Source of the DNA: Geoalkalibacter halelectricus
GTDB lineage: Bacteria > Desulfobacterota > Desulfuromonadia > Desulfuromonadales > Geoalkalibacteraceae
NCBI RefSeq assembly: GCF_025263685.1
Contig: NZ_CP092109.1
Location: forward strand, 3,597,001-3,661,000
Reading direction: 5' to 3'
Length of the DNA: 64,000 bases
Shown here: positions 31,102-40,111 of the stretch, in pieces
Layout of the letters: every line of letters begins with the position of its first letter
How positions within the stretch are numbered: position 1 is the first letter of the stretch
The notes under the pieces: generated by a model
Databases searched by the model: none
What the model was told of the DNA's origin: nothing
What the model saw: the letters and a program-made list of their open reading frames with translations, nothing else
Program-made: the position numbers and the translations under genes

Positions 31102-33075
31102 ATGGGCTGGTTCGTCGCGGGATTGCTGCTGTTGGGATTTTCCGGGGTGCCCGGACTGTTCGCCGCGCGCTCCGGCGGCGGGGCGGAAAAGCTCGCTTGC
31201 CTGCTGGTCTGGGCGGGCGCGGCCTGCGGCACGCTGGCGGTGTGGGAGGTGCTGGCGCGGGGTGTGCCGCTGGTCCTTGACCTGCCCTGGGCGATTCCCG
31301 GTGGCGCCCTGGCGCTGCGCGTCGACGCCCTGGCGGCGGTGTTTCTCCTGCCCCTGTTCCTGGTGGCGGCAAGCGGCGCCCTCTATGGACTGGCGTACTG
31401 GCCGCAGCGTGCCCATCCGGCCAACGGCCGCAGTTTTCGCCTGTTCTTCGGCCTGATCAGCGCCGGGGTGATGCTGCTGCTGAGCGCCGCCAACAGCCTG
31501 CTATTTCTCCTGGCCTGGGAATTGATGGCCCTCTCGGGCTTTTTTCTCATCACCACCGAGGAGCACAAGAGCGAGGCGCGCGAGGCCGGTTTCATCTACC
31601 TGGTCGCCACCCACACCGGCACCCTGGCTCTGTTCGCCCTCTTCGCCCTGCTCGAACTGGCGGCGGGCAGCCTGCTGTTTCCCGGCGCGGGGAGTTTGGC
31701 GCTCAAGGGCGGCCAGGCCACGGCCATCTTTCTTCTTGCGCTGTTCGGCTTTGGCCTCAAGGCGGGCCTGGTGCCGCTGCACATCTGGCTGCCCGGCGCC
31801 CATGCCGCCGCTCCCAGTCATGCCTCGGCACTGCTCTCGGGGGTGATGATCAAGACCGGCATCTACGGGCTGACGCGCCTGACCTCCTTTTTCGCCGAGA
31901 TTCCCCCCTGGTGGGGCGCCACCCTGCTCGCCCTGGGCATCCTCTCGGGGATTCTCGGCGTGGCCCTGGCCCTCGCCCAGCACGACCTCAAGCGCCTGCT
32001 CGCCTACCACAGTGTGGAGAACATCGGCATCATCGCCCTGGGCCTGGGCATGGCCCTGCTCGGGCGCAGTTACGGGGTCGAGGCGCTGGTGGCGCTGGGC
32101 CTGGCCGGGGCGCTGCTGCACGTGGTCAATCACGGCCTGTTCAAATCGCTGCTGTTTCTGAGCGCGGGTGCGGTGATTCATGCCACGGGCACGCGCGAGA
32201 TTGATCATTACGGCGGGCTGCTCAAGGTGCAGCCCTGGACCGGCGCTCTGTTTCTGGGCGGCGCGGTGGCCATCAGCGGCCTGCCGCCCTTTAACGGCTT
32301 CGTCAGCGAATGGCTGCTTTACCTGGGGGCGTTTCGCGCCGCCCAGGCAGAGGACCAGGGACTGGTGGCGGCACTGCTGGTCGCGCCGGCCCTGGCGCTC
32401 ATCGGTGGTCTGGCCCTGGCCTGCTTCGTCAAGGTCTTCGGCCTGGCCTTTCTCGGCGCGCCGCGCAGCGAGGCGGCCCGCCACGCCCATGAGGCGCCAT
32501 CCATGATGCTGGCGCCCATGGGCGCGCTGCTTTTCGCCTGTGCCTGGATCGGCCTGCTGCCCCAGACCCTGGTGCCGCTGCTGCACCAGGCAGTCGCCCA
32601 CTGGGGGGCGGTGAGCGGTTCCGCACACCTCGCCTCGCCCCTGGCGCCCCTGAGCTGGATCACCGCCCTGGCCTGGGTGCTTTTGCTGGCTCTGGCGCTG
32701 GGCGTCTGGTGGCTGCGGCGTCGCGCTCGGGGGGCGGCGCGTGTCGAGACCTGGGGCTGCGGCTATGCCCTGCCCAGCGCGCGCATGCAGTACAGCGCCA
32801 GTTCCTTTGCCGATTTTCTGGTGCGTCTGCTGCGCTTCGGCTTGTGGAGCGAACGCCACGGCGGCGCGCCGCGCGGACTGTTTCCGGCGCCGGGGCAGTT
32901 TGCCAGCCACACCCCGGATCTGGTGCTCGATCGCGGCCTGCGCCCCGCCTTTTCCGGCCTGGCCTGGCTGTTCCGCCGGATGCGGGCGCTCATTCAGAAC
33001 GGCCTGAGCGCCTGCTATCTGCTTTACGTGGCGCTGACCCTGATCGTTCTGCTGCTGCTCGGCGGTTTTTTCTGA
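31102..33075 (+). CDS. Ehr antiporter-like membrane subunit (HyfB/NuoL type) 2
   Basis: A 657-residue paralogue of the preceding gene, with the same architecture: Glu in FLLAWELMALSGFF, Lys in GFGLKAGLVPLHIWLPGAHA, Lys in VNHGLFKSLLFLSAGAVIH, and a C-terminal segment ETWGCGYALPSARMQYSASS matching TWGCGFTRPSARMSYSAMG in its neighbour. Tandem duplication of the long HyfB-type subunit, rather than one long and one short (HyfD) form, appears to be the arrangement here. Both keep the ion-path residues. Confidence 0.85.
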   Translation: MGWFVAGLLLLGFSGVPGLFAARSGGGAEKLACLLVWAGAACGTLAVWEVLARGVPLVLDLPWAIPGGALALRVDALAAVFLLPLFLVAASGALYGLAYWPQRAHPANGRSFRLFFGLISAGVMLLLSAANSLLFLLAWELMALSGFFLITTEEHKSEAREAGFIYLVATHTGTLALFALFALLELAAGSLLFPGAGSLALKGGQATAIFLLALFGFGLKAGLVPLHIWLPGAHAAAPSHASALLSGVMIKTGIYGLTRLTSFFAEIPPWWGATLLALGILSGILGVALALAQHDLKRLLAYHSVENIGIIALGLGMALLGRSYGVEALVALGLAGALLHVVNHGLFKSLLFLSAGAVIHATGTREIDHYGGLLKVQPWTGALFLGGAVAISGLPPFNGFVSEWLLYLGAFRAAQAEDQGLVAALLVAPALALIGGLALACFVKVFGLAFLGAPRSEAARHAHEAPSMMLAPMGALLFACAWIGLLPQTLVPLLHQAVAHWGAVSGSAHLASPLAPLSWITALAWVLLLALALGVWWLRRRARGAARVETWGCGYALPSARMQYSASSFADFLVRLLRFGLWSERHGGAPRGLFPAPGQFASHTPDLVLDRGLRPAFSGLAWLFRRMRALIQNGLSACYLLYVALTLIVLLLLGGFF

Positions 33076-33182
33076 GACGTGCCAGGCGCCGCGGGGCGGG
33101 GCGGTTGAGCATCGCGGCAAATGTCCGAGCCGTAGGCGAGTTTTTGCCGCAAAGCGATGCCGCCCCGCCTCGCGGCGCGTCC
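33076..33182 (+). repeat. Long GC-rich hairpin inside the Ehr operon
   Basis: Arms GCCGCGGGGCGGGGCGG (33088-33104) and CCGCCCCGCCTCGCGGC (33160-33176) pair with one mismatch in 17; an inner GCATCG/CGATGC pair extends the stem, with a loop containing TAGGCGAGTTTTTGCCGC. It starts right at the stop codon and occupies most of the 148-base gap, the only large gap in the operon. It may separate expression of upstream and downstream subunits through termination or mRNA stability. Confidence 0.65.
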
Positions 33183-33223
33183 CGAACCCTGAGGTTGCTC
33201 ATGTTCCGCGCAAGGAGTCGTGC

Positions 33224-34138
33224 ATGATTGCTCATTTGCTGCTTCATCTGCTGGTGCTGCTGCTCTTCGCCCCGCTGCTGCCGGGGGTGATCGCCCGCAC
33301 CAAGGCGCGCTTCGCCGGGCGCCAGGGGCCGCCCCTGCTGCAACCCTATTACGACCTGCTGCGCCTGTGGCGCAAGGGCTTCGTCCTGAGCCGCACCACC
33401 ACCTGGGTGTTCAGCGCCGGTCCGGTGGTCGGGCTGGTGGTGCCGCTGCTGGCCGCGCTGCTGCTGCCCTTCGGCGCCCTGCCGGCGCCCCTGTCCTTCG
33501 AGGGCGACCTCATCCTCTTCGTTTATCTCTTCGCCCTGGCGCGCTTTTTCACCGCGGCGGCGGCCCTGGATACCGGCTCGAGCTTCGAGGGCATGGGCGC
33601 GGCGCGCGAGGTGACTTTTTCCTGTCTGGCCGAGCCGACCCTGATGTTCGCCCTGCTGGTGCTGGCCAAGCTCTCCGGGGGCTTGTCCCTGCAAGCCCTG
33701 TTCGGCACGCATCTGCCCGCCTCCTGGGGGTCCGGCGCGGGTCCGGCCCTGGGCCTGATCCTGGTGTGCCTGTTCGTGGTGCTGCTGGTGGAGAACTCGC
33801 GCATTCCCTTCGACGATCCCAACACCCATCTGGAGCTGACCATGATCCACGAGGTGATGGTGCTCGATCACAGCGGTCCGGCCTTCGGCATGATCCTCTA
33901 CGGCGCGGCCCTGAAGCTCATGGTGCTCGGCTCGTTGCTGGTGCGCCTGGCCTTGCCTTGGAACAGCGGTTTCTGGCTCTTCGATCTGCTCATCTATCTC
34001 GGCGGGCTGCTGCTGCTCGCGGTGCTGATCGGCGTGGTCGAGTCGGTCATGGCGCGGCTGCGCCTGGTGCGCGTTCCCCAGGTGCTGATCGGCACCTCCC
34101 TGGTTTCGGTGTTTGCCCTGGTCCTGGTGCTGCGCTGA
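33224..34138 (+). CDS. Ehr membrane subunit, HyfC/NuoH-like
   Basis: A 304-residue membrane protein of the complex I subunit 1 (NuoH/HycD/HyfC/EchB) family: GVIARTKARFAGRQGPPLLQPYYDLLRLWRK near the start, VLLVENSRIPFDDPNTHLELTMIHEVMVLDHS in the middle. These are the family's two signature loops, where the peripheral arm contacts the membrane arm. ATG 33224 follows AAGGAG. It anchors the electron-transfer subunits to the antiporter-like subunits. Confidence 0.9.
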   Translation: MIAHLLLHLLVLLLFAPLLPGVIARTKARFAGRQGPPLLQPYYDLLRLWRKGFVLSRTTTWVFSAGPVVGLVVPLLAALLLPFGALPAPLSFEGDLILFVYLFALARFFTAAAALDTGSSFEGMGAAREVTFSCLAEPTLMFALLVLAKLSGGLSLQALFGTHLPASWGSGAGPALGLILVCLFVVLLVENSRIPFDDPNTHLELTMIHEVMVLDHSGPAFGMILYGAALKLMVLGSLLVRLALPWNSGFWLFDLLIYLGGLLLLAVLIGVVESVMARLRLVRVPQVLIGTSLVSVFALVLVLR

Positions 34139-34151
34139 GGAGAATAAGTCC

Positions 34152-34790
34152 ATGTCCGATGTGAACAGCGTCATTCTGCTGGTGGTCATCCTGCTTAATT
34201 TCTTCACCCTGGGCAGCGCCCGGCTGGTCGCCTGCATTCGCGCCGTGGCCCTGCAGGGCGCGCTGCTCGCCCTGCTGCCGGTGACGGTGCACGGGCTGTC
34301 GGGGCATTCCCTGATCCTCGCCCTGGGCGCCTTAACCCTCAAGGGACTGTTCATCCCCTGGTTGCTGCTGCGCGCCATCCGCGAGGTGCGCATCCGTCGC
34401 GAGATGGAACCCCTCATCGGTCTGGTGCCGACCCTGTTTCTCGGCGTGCTGGCGACGGTCGCCGCCTTTCTCTTCGCCGATCGCCTGCCGCTACTCCTCG
34501 AACATCAGGAGGGGCTGTTGGTGCCGGCCTCCCTGGCCACCATGCTCACCGGCTTTCTGCTGCTCATGACGCGGCGCAAGGCCATCACCCAGGTGGTGGG
34601 CTATCTGATCCTGGAAAACGGCATCTTCGTCTTCGGCGTGCTGCTGTCCACCGCCATGCCCCTGGTGGTCGAGGCCGGGGTGCTGCTGGACCTGCTGGTG
34701 GCGGTGTTCGTCATGGGCATCGTGCTCAACCAGATCAACCGGGAGTTTGCCACCATCAACACCGAGCGCCTCTCGGCGCTCAAGGAATGA
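34152..34790 (+). CDS. Ehr membrane subunit, HyfE-like
   Basis: A 212-residue membrane protein with about seven helices. It matches the HyfE family, whose N-terminal half resembles NuoK/MrpC: TLKGLFIPWLLLRAIREVRIRREME is the characteristic charged loop, and ITQVVGYLILENGIFVFGVL resembles NuoK. AGGAG precedes ATG 34152. Only 4 bases separate it from the next gene. Confidence 0.8.
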   Translation: MSDVNSVILLVVILLNFFTLGSARLVACIRAVALQGALLALLPVTVHGLSGHSLILALGALTLKGLFIPWLLLRAIREVRIRREMEPLIGLVPTLFLGVLATVAAFLFADRLPLLLEHQEGLLVPASLATMLTGFLLLMTRRKAITQVVGYLILENGIFVFGVLLSTAMPLVVEAGVLLDLLVAVFVMGIVLNQINREFATINTERLSALKE

Positions 34791-34794
34791 CGCC

Positions 34795-36219
34795 ATGCTC
34801 GTCGCCCTGATTCTGCTGCCCCTGCTGCCCGCCGCCCTCTCCCTGGTACTGCCATGGTACCAGCTGCGTTCCTGGCTGCTGCCCGCGACCGGCGCCGCCC
34901 ATCTGGGCCTGGTGCTGCTGCTGGTGAGCGGTGCGCCGCCGACTCCTAATCCCTGGATCGGCCTCGACGCCCTGTCGCGCTTGGTGCTGCTGGTGACCAG
35001 CCTGCTGTTCCTGGGCTGCGCCTTCTACGCCGTGGATTATCTCGCCATGCGCCGCGATCGCGGCAACCGGGTGATGGTGCCCTGCCTGCTGGTGTTTCTC
35101 TCCGCCATGACCCTGGCCATCAGCGCCCGTCACCTGGGCCTGCTGTGGGTGGCGGTGGAGACCACCACCCTGGTGAGCGCGCCGCTTATCTATTTCAATC
35201 GCAACCGCCTGTCCATCGAGGCGACCTGGAAATACCTGCTGCTCTGCTCGGTGGGCATCGCCCTGGCCTTGCTCGGCATGATGTTCGTCGCCTATTCGGC
35301 CCTGGGCGGCGGCGAGCCGGCGAGCCTGCACCTCGACTGGCTGCTGATGCAGGCGCCGGGTCTGAGCCGCCCCTGGCTGCATGCCGGCTTCGTGTTCCTG
35401 CTGGTGGGCTTCGGCACGAAAATGGGCCTGGCGCCCCTGCACAGCTGGAAGCCCGATGCCTACGGCGAGGCGCCGGCCCTGGTCGGCGCGCTCCTCGCCG
35501 GGGGGCTGACCAGCGTCGCCTTTTTGGCCATCCTGCGCGCCGTGCAGATCATGGCGGCCGCCGGTGATGTGCATATTGCCCGTCAAGCCCTGGTCGGCTT
35601 GGGATTACTGTCCTTGGTGCTGGCGGCGGTGTTCATGGTGCGCCAGCCCGACATCAAGCGCATGCTCGCCTATTCCTCGGTTGAGCACATGGGCATTCTC
35701 GCCCTGGGCGTGGGCATCGGCGGCCTGGCGACCTTCGGCGCCCTGCTGCACCTGATCAACAACGCCCTGACCAAGGGCTGCCTGTTTCTCACCGCAGGCA
35801 ATATCCAGCGCGCCTTCGCCAGCAAGCATCTTTCCGAGGTGCGCGGCGCCCTGAGCGTCCTGCCCCTGTCCGGCGGGCTGTTCCTGGCCGGATTTCTCGC
35901 CATCACCGGCGCACCGCCCTTTGGCCCTTTTCTCTCCGAGTTCACCATCCTGCGCGGCCTGTTCGCCGCCGACCGGCCGCTCATCGCCGCGGCCTTTCTG
36001 GTGCTGCTCGCGGTGATCTTCATCGGCATGGGCGCCACGGTACTCGCCGCCACCCAGGGCGAAGCCGGCGAGCCGCCGGGGCGCTTCAAGGATCGGCTGC
36101 TGCTGGTGGCGCCGCCCCTGATCATGCTGCTGCTGGTGCTGGGCCTGGGCCTCTACCTGCCCGAGCCCCTGCGGCAACTGCTCGAAGCAGGCGCGCATCT
36201 GCTGGAGGTGCGCTCATGA
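34795..36219 (+). CDS. Ehr antiporter-like membrane subunit, HyfF type
   Basis: A 474-residue NuoM/HyfF-like subunit. Ion-path residues: Glu in LLWVAVETTTLVSAP, Lys in GFGTKMGLAPLHSWKPDAYG, Lys in INNALTKGCLFLTAGNIQ. WKPDAYGEAPALVGALLAG is characteristic of the HyfF subgroup (WKPDAH/Y instead of WLPDAH). It is the third antiporter-like subunit of the complex. It overlaps the large-subunit gene by 4 bases. Confidence 0.85.
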   Translation: MLVALILLPLLPAALSLVLPWYQLRSWLLPATGAAHLGLVLLLVSGAPPTPNPWIGLDALSRLVLLVTSLLFLGCAFYAVDYLAMRRDRGNRVMVPCLLVFLSAMTLAISARHLGLLWVAVETTTLVSAPLIYFNRNRLSIEATWKYLLLCSVGIALALLGMMFVAYSALGGGEPASLHLDWLLMQAPGLSRPWLHAGFVFLLVGFGTKMGLAPLHSWKPDAYGEAPALVGALLAGGLTSVAFLAILRAVQIMAAAGDVHIARQALVGLGLLSLVLAAVFMVRQPDIKRMLAYSSVEHMGILALGVGIGGLATFGALLHLINNALTKGCLFLTAGNIQRAFASKHLSEVRGALSVLPLSGGLFLAGFLAITGAPPFGPFLSEFTILRGLFAADRPLIAAAFLVLLAVIFIGMGATVLAATQGEAGEPPGRFKDRLLLVAPPLIMLLLVLGLGLYLPEPLRQLLEAGAHLLEVRS

Positions 36220-37724
36220 GCGCGCTCACCCTGAAAAACGGCGGGCTGGTGCCCCTCGCCGAGCTGGAGATCCTCGACTTTGCCGCCTTTGCCGCCGCCC
36301 TGCGCCAAGAGGTCGACGCCCAGGGCCGCATCGCCGCGCTGTTTGCCGCTCCCGCCGGGGAGCAGTTCGATCTCTTCGCCCTGGTCGCCCGCGACCGGCA
36401 GGGGCAGCTCGCGGTACTGCGCAGCCGGGTCGGAACGCGCTTTGCGTCCCTGACTCCGGAGCTACCGCAGGTCCATCTCTTCGAGCGCGAGATCGCCGAG
36501 CAGTACGGCCTGGTGCCCGAGGGCCATCCCTGGTTCAAGCCGCTGCGTTTTCATCCCAGTTGGACGGGCCGCGACGCCTGGGGCCGCGATCCGCGCCGCC
36601 ATCCCCTGGTGGGCGAGATGGACTATTACCGCGTCGCGGGCGAGGAGGTGCACGAGGTGGCGGTGGGGCCGGTGCACGCCGGCATCATCGAGCCGGGCCA
36701 TTTTCGTTTTCAGTGCCACGGCGAGCAGGTTCTGCACCTGGAGATCTCCTTGGGCTACCAGCATCGCGCCGTCGAGGCGCTGCTGCCCGGCACTCCCGCC
36801 GCAAAAATCGCCCATCAGATGGAAACCCTCGCCGGCGACAGCACCATCGCCCATGCCAGCGCCTACGCCCAGATCTGCGAGGCCCTCGCCGGAACGCCGG
36901 CGCCGCCGCGTGCCCTGGCCATCCGCGCCCTGGCCCTGGAGCTCGAACGGCTGGCCAACCACGTGGGGGATATCGGCGGGCTGGCCACGGACGTAGGCTT
37001 TTTGCCCACGGCGTCCTTCTGCGGACGCATTCGCGGCGACTACCTCAACCTGAGCGCGGAACTCTGCGGCAGCCGCTTCGGCCGCGGCCTGGTGCGTCCG
37101 GGCGGCACGGCCTTTGATCTGGACGCCTCCCTCGCCGCCAGGATGCTGGAGCGCCTGGAGGCCGTCGCCCGCGACACGCGTGGCGCCCTGGAGATCTTCT
37201 TCGACAGTCCCTCGGTGCTCGCCCGCCTGGAAGGCACCGGCCGCGTCGCCGCACAGGATGCCGCGGCCCTCGGGCTGGTCGGCGTGGCGGCGCGCGCCTG
37301 CGGTCTGAACATCGACGCCCGCCGTCACCACCCCTGGGGCGCCTACCTGGATCGTTTCGATCATCTGGTGACCGAGGACAGCGGCGATGTGTTCGCCCGT
37401 GCTCGGGTCCGCCGCCGCGAGATCAATGACTCGCTGCGCTGGGTGCGTGACGCCCTGCGCGATCTGCCCGCGGGGCCCTCGCGCCTGAGCCTGCCGGCGC
37501 GCGCCGCGCGGCATCTGGCTGTGGCCCTGGTGGAAGGTTGGCGCGGCGAGGTGGTGCACCTGGCCCTCACCGATCAGGACGGGCGTTTTTCCCGTTACAA
37601 GATCGTCGATCCCTCTTTCCGCAACTGGAGCGGGTTGGCCATGGCGCTGCGCGGCGAGCAGATCTCCGATTTTCCCTTGTGCAACAAAAGCTTCAACCTC
37701 TCCTACTGCGGCTTTGACCTCTAA
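36216..37724 (+). CDS. Ehr large subunit (30 kDa + 49 kDa fusion) lacking Ni ligands
   Basis: A 502-residue fusion of a complex I 30 kDa domain (residues ~15-115; EREIAEQYGLVPEGHPWFKP) and a 49 kDa/NiFe large-subunit domain (~140-502; GPVHAGIIEPGHFRFQCHGE). In group 4 hydrogenases the active site needs two CxxC motifs. Here the first position reads METLAGDSTIAH (202-213) and the second DPSFRNW (465-471), so all four Cys are absent. A different pair, C489 and C498, sits at the C-terminus. It therefore acts as an electron-transfer or unknown catalytic subunit, not a hydrogenase. Confidence 0.85.
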   Translation: MSALTLKNGGLVPLAELEILDFAAFAAALRQEVDAQGRIAALFAAPAGEQFDLFALVARDRQGQLAVLRSRVGTRFASLTPELPQVHLFEREIAEQYGLVPEGHPWFKPLRFHPSWTGRDAWGRDPRRHPLVGEMDYYRVAGEEVHEVAVGPVHAGIIEPGHFRFQCHGEQVLHLEISLGYQHRAVEALLPGTPAAKIAHQMETLAGDSTIAHASAYAQICEALAGTPAPPRALAIRALALELERLANHVGDIGGLATDVGFLPTASFCGRIRGDYLNLSAELCGSRFGRGLVRPGGTAFDLDASLAARMLERLEAVARDTRGALEIFFDSPSVLARLEGTGRVAAQDAAALGLVGVAARACGLNIDARRHHPWGAYLDRFDHLVTEDSGDVFARARVRRREINDSLRWVRDALRDLPAGPSRLSLPARAARHLAVALVEGWRGEVVHLALTDQDGRFSRYKIVDPSFRNWSGLAMALRGEQISDFPLCNKSFNLSYCGFDL

Positions 37725-37738
37725 AGGACACCTGCGCC

Positions 37739-38506
37739 ATGTTCAAAATCCTTCGCGAACGCATCCGCCAGGGTCATCGAACCTACCCCTATCCAGTCCA
37801 GGCGCCGGTGCTGCCCGAGCGCTTTCGCGGTCGCCCGCGCATTGATCCCAAGCGCTGTCCGCCCGGTTGCCGGGGCTGTGAGGATCTGTGCCCCTACGGC
37901 GCCTTGCAGGTGCGCGACGGTCAGCCGCGCATCGACCTGGGCCTGTGCCTGTTCTGCGGCGAATGTGCCGCCGCCTGTCCCGCCGGGGCGGTGACTTTTA
38001 CCCGCGACCACCGCCTGGCCGTGCGCCACCGCGAGGATCTGCTGAGCGGCGCCGACGAGCCGCGCCTCGCTCAAGCCCTGGATGCCCGCATGAAAAAACT
38101 CTTCGGTCGCTCCCTCAAGCTGCGCCAGGTGTCGGCGGGGGGCTGCAACGCCTGCGAGGCCGATCTCAACGTGCTCTCCACCCTGGTGTTCGACCTGGGG
38201 CGCTTCGGCATCCAGTTCGTCGCCTCGCCGCGCCACGCCGACGGCATCCTGGTCACCGGGCCGGTGACGGAAAACATGAAGAGCGCGTTGCTCGACACCT
38301 ACGCCGCGGTTCCCGAACCCAAACTGGTGATCGCCTCGGGGGCCTGCGCCATCGGCGGCGGACCCTTTCGCGGCAGCCCCGAGGTCCATAACGGCATCGG
38401 CGATCTGCTGCCCGTCGACCTCTACATCCCCGGCTGTCCGCCCCATCCCTGGACGGCCCTCGATGGCCTGCTGCGTTTGCTGGGACGCTTGACGCAGAAA
38501 TCCTGA
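37739..38506 (+). CDS. Ehr small subunit (ferredoxin domain + NuoB domain)
   Basis: A 255-residue fusion. Residues ~35-85 hold two 4Fe-4S sites: CPPGCRGCEDLCP (C40, C44, C47, C51, with an unusual first C-x3-C spacing) and CLFCGECAAACP (C70, C73, C76, C80). The rest is a NuoB-like domain with the proximal cluster ligands GGCNACEADL, GACAIGGG and PGCPPHP intact. A complete iron-sulfur wire therefore leads to a large subunit that has no NiFe site. It ends the operon. Confidence 0.88.
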   Translation: MFKILRERIRQGHRTYPYPVQAPVLPERFRGRPRIDPKRCPPGCRGCEDLCPYGALQVRDGQPRIDLGLCLFCGECAAACPAGAVTFTRDHRLAVRHREDLLSGADEPRLAQALDARMKKLFGRSLKLRQVSAGGCNACEADLNVLSTLVFDLGRFGIQFVASPRHADGILVTGPVTENMKSALLDTYAAVPEPKLVIASGACAIGGGPFRGSPEVHNGIGDLLPVDLYIPGCPPHPWTALDGLLRLLGRLTQKS

Positions 38507-38602
38507 AGGGGCAGCCGTTGCCAAAAAAACGCTCTTAGTCGTTAATGGCAGCTACCCGGAATTTTCTTGCCAGAGCCCCAAATTCAACTAAAATCCAAAG
38601 TT

Positions 38603-38983
38603 ATGGTGGATATTTCCAAACACATTGGTCATTGGCGCGCGGGAGCCCGGGAGGATTGGGAGGTCGCCCAAGATCTCCTTCGCCGCGGCAGGACGCGCCA
38701 TGGCCTTTTCTTCGCGCATCTGGCCGTGGAAAAAGCCCTGAAGGCTGAGGTTTGCCAAAAGACCAACCAGCTTGCTCCACCCATCCACAACCTGGTACGT
38801 CTTGCCGACCTGGCTGGGCTGTCCTTGTCGGACGAGCGGCGAGAACTCTTGGCGGAGGTCAATAGTTTCAATATCGAGGGACGCTACCCGGAATTATTCT
38901 TCCCCTTGCCGTCGCGTCACGAAGTGGAAAGCTATCTTAAACGCATTGAGGATTTGCTGACATGCTTGCACCAGACATCCTGA
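38603..38983 (+). CDS. HEPN-domain protein (putative toxin)
   Basis: A 126-residue HEPN protein. The typical motif block RRGRTRHGLFFAHLAVEKALKA (residues ~28-49) contains an R-x4-6-H arrangement used by HEPN ribonucleases. Together with the overlapping nucleotidyltransferase it forms a HEPN/MNT module, usually a TA or defence-related pair. ATG 38603 chosen; the frame is open to 38567. Confidence 0.75.
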   Translation: MVDISKHIGHWRAGAREDWEVAQDLLRRGRTRHGLFFAHLAVEKALKAEVCQKTNQLAPPIHNLVRLADLAGLSLSDERRELLAEVNSFNIEGRYPELFFPLPSRHEVESYLKRIEDLLTCLHQTS

Positions 38984-39288
38984 TGGCGGTGAAAAGCTAT
39001 CTGGCGGCCCTCCGGAAGGCCGGCGTCGACCCCGAGTTTGCCGTAGTGTTCGGCTCGCAGGTTTCCGGCCGCGCCACGTCCTGGAGCGACATTGATGTGC
39101 TGGTCGTGGCCCCGCAGTTCGATTCGATGACGGACCGGCGCCTGATCAATCTTCTCTGGCGTCTGGCCGCCCGGGTGGACAGTCGCATCGAGCCTATCCC
39201 CTGCGGCTCCCGACAGTGGCGGGAGAACGATTCGAGCGCGATCATCGAGGTTGCGCGACGCACCGGGGAGATCCTTTCGGCCGCCTGA
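38962..39288 (+). CDS. Nucleotidyltransferase-domain protein (MNT partner of HEPN)
   Basis: A 108-residue nucleotidyltransferase fold protein: AVVFGSQVSGRATSWSDIDV has the GS motif and DxD metal pair, followed by RRTGEILSAA at the end. It overlaps the HEPN gene by 22 bases, toxin first. It probably modifies or neutralises the HEPN partner. Unlike the MNT gene at 19275, its HEPN partner is complete. Confidence 0.75.
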   Translation: MLAPDILMAVKSYLAALRKAGVDPEFAVVFGSQVSGRATSWSDIDVLVVAPQFDSMTDRRLINLLWRLAARVDSRIEPIPCGSRQWRENDSSAIIEVARRTGEILSAA

Positions 39289-39378
39289 GGACCGGTGGTT
39301 CAGGGACTATGCTCGGGGAACCGGCCGTTTTGTTGGATCTGTGTGTCTCCCCGGCGAAAGATGGGACTCAGCTCAGCT

Positions 39379-39411
39379 AAAAAAACCGTTGCAGCTGTTT
39401 GCCGCAACGGT
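39379..39411 (-). terminator. Intrinsic terminator after the Hsp20 genes
   Basis: On the minus strand ACCGTTGC, an 11-base loop and GCAACGGT form a perfect 8-bp stem followed by seven T residues. It lies 34 bases past the stop of the last Hsp20 gene and faces the end of the HEPN/MNT operon. Confidence 0.85.
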
Positions 39412-39444
39412 CCTCGGATGTCAGAGCGCTTTTGGCGCCTTTGT

Positions 39445-39945
39445 TTAGCTGATGGAAATTTTCTTGCGTTCCTTCTGCGCGGCAGGCGATTTGGGCAGCT
39501 TGACCTTCAGCATGCCTTTCTTGTAGGTCGCCTCGACCTGGTCCTCAACCACCTCGGCGGGCAGAGGAATGGTGCGCTGGAAGCTGCCGTAGTAGCTTTC
39601 CTTGCGGTAATACTGCTCTTCCTTGTTCTCTTTTTCCGCTTTTTTCTCGCCGCGGATGCTCAGATACCCGCCGCTCAGGCTCACGTCGATATCCTTTTCG
39701 TCGAGGCCGGGGAGTTCGGCGGTGACCAAAACTTCCTTATCCGTTTCGGCCACGTCCACCGCCGGGAACAAGCCGCCCCACAGGTCCTCCCGTTCCATCA
39801 GTTCGCCACCGCCGCCGAAGCTGCGGGAGAAGCGCTCGAAAATTTCATTCAGATCGCGCCGCAGGCTCCACAGGGGACTTTCCTCGTCCCGGCGCGCGGG
39901 TGATAAGTCTTTTTTCCTCCAAGGCATGAGTTCTCGCAGTGCCAT
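39445..39945 (-). CDS. Small heat-shock protein (Hsp20/alpha-crystallin) 1
   Basis: A 166-residue ATP-independent holdase. The alpha-crystallin domain spans residues ~60-160: VDVAETDKEVLVTAELPGLD, DVSLSGGYLSIRGEKKAEKE, with the YYRKESYYGSFQRTIPLP strand and a basic tail. The C-terminal IxI motif is weak (KKISIS). It is the most divergent of three sHsp genes lying in tandem, separated from the next by a family C repeat. ATG 39945 follows a GGAGG sequence on the minus strand. Confidence 0.85.
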   Translation of the reverse strand: MALRELMPWRKKDLSPARRDEESPLWSLRRDLNEIFERFSRSFGGGGELMEREDLWGGLFPAVDVAETDKEVLVTAELPGLDEKDIDVSLSGGYLSIRGEKKAEKENKEEQYYRKESYYGSFQRTIPLPAEVVEDQVEATYKKGMLKVKLPKSPAAQKERKKISIS

Positions 39946-39994
39946 AAGATCACCTCCTTGTTCTTGCTCTGATCACGGCGCAACGAGTCATCTT

Positions 39995-40103
39995 TTTACC
40001 GCAGAGAACGCTGAGTGCGCGGAGGGAGATCCTGAAAAAACCTTATTTTTCATCAATTTTCACCTGGTTTCTCTCAGCGTCCTCGGCGCCCTCGGCGGTG
40101 AAA
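39995..40103. repeat. Inverted-repeat element, family C copy 4
   Basis: Arms TTTACCGCAGAGAACGCTGA and, at the right, CCTCGGCGCCCTCGGCGGTG. It fills the 166-base gap between the first two Hsp20 genes. Its hairpin in the mRNA could affect relative expression. Confidence 0.7.
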
Positions 40104-40111
40104 GACCTTTT

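Noticed and set aside
36216-37724. Classical group 4 NiFe hydrogenase large subunit
   Set aside because: All four Cys ligands of the NiFe centre are absent at both motif positions.
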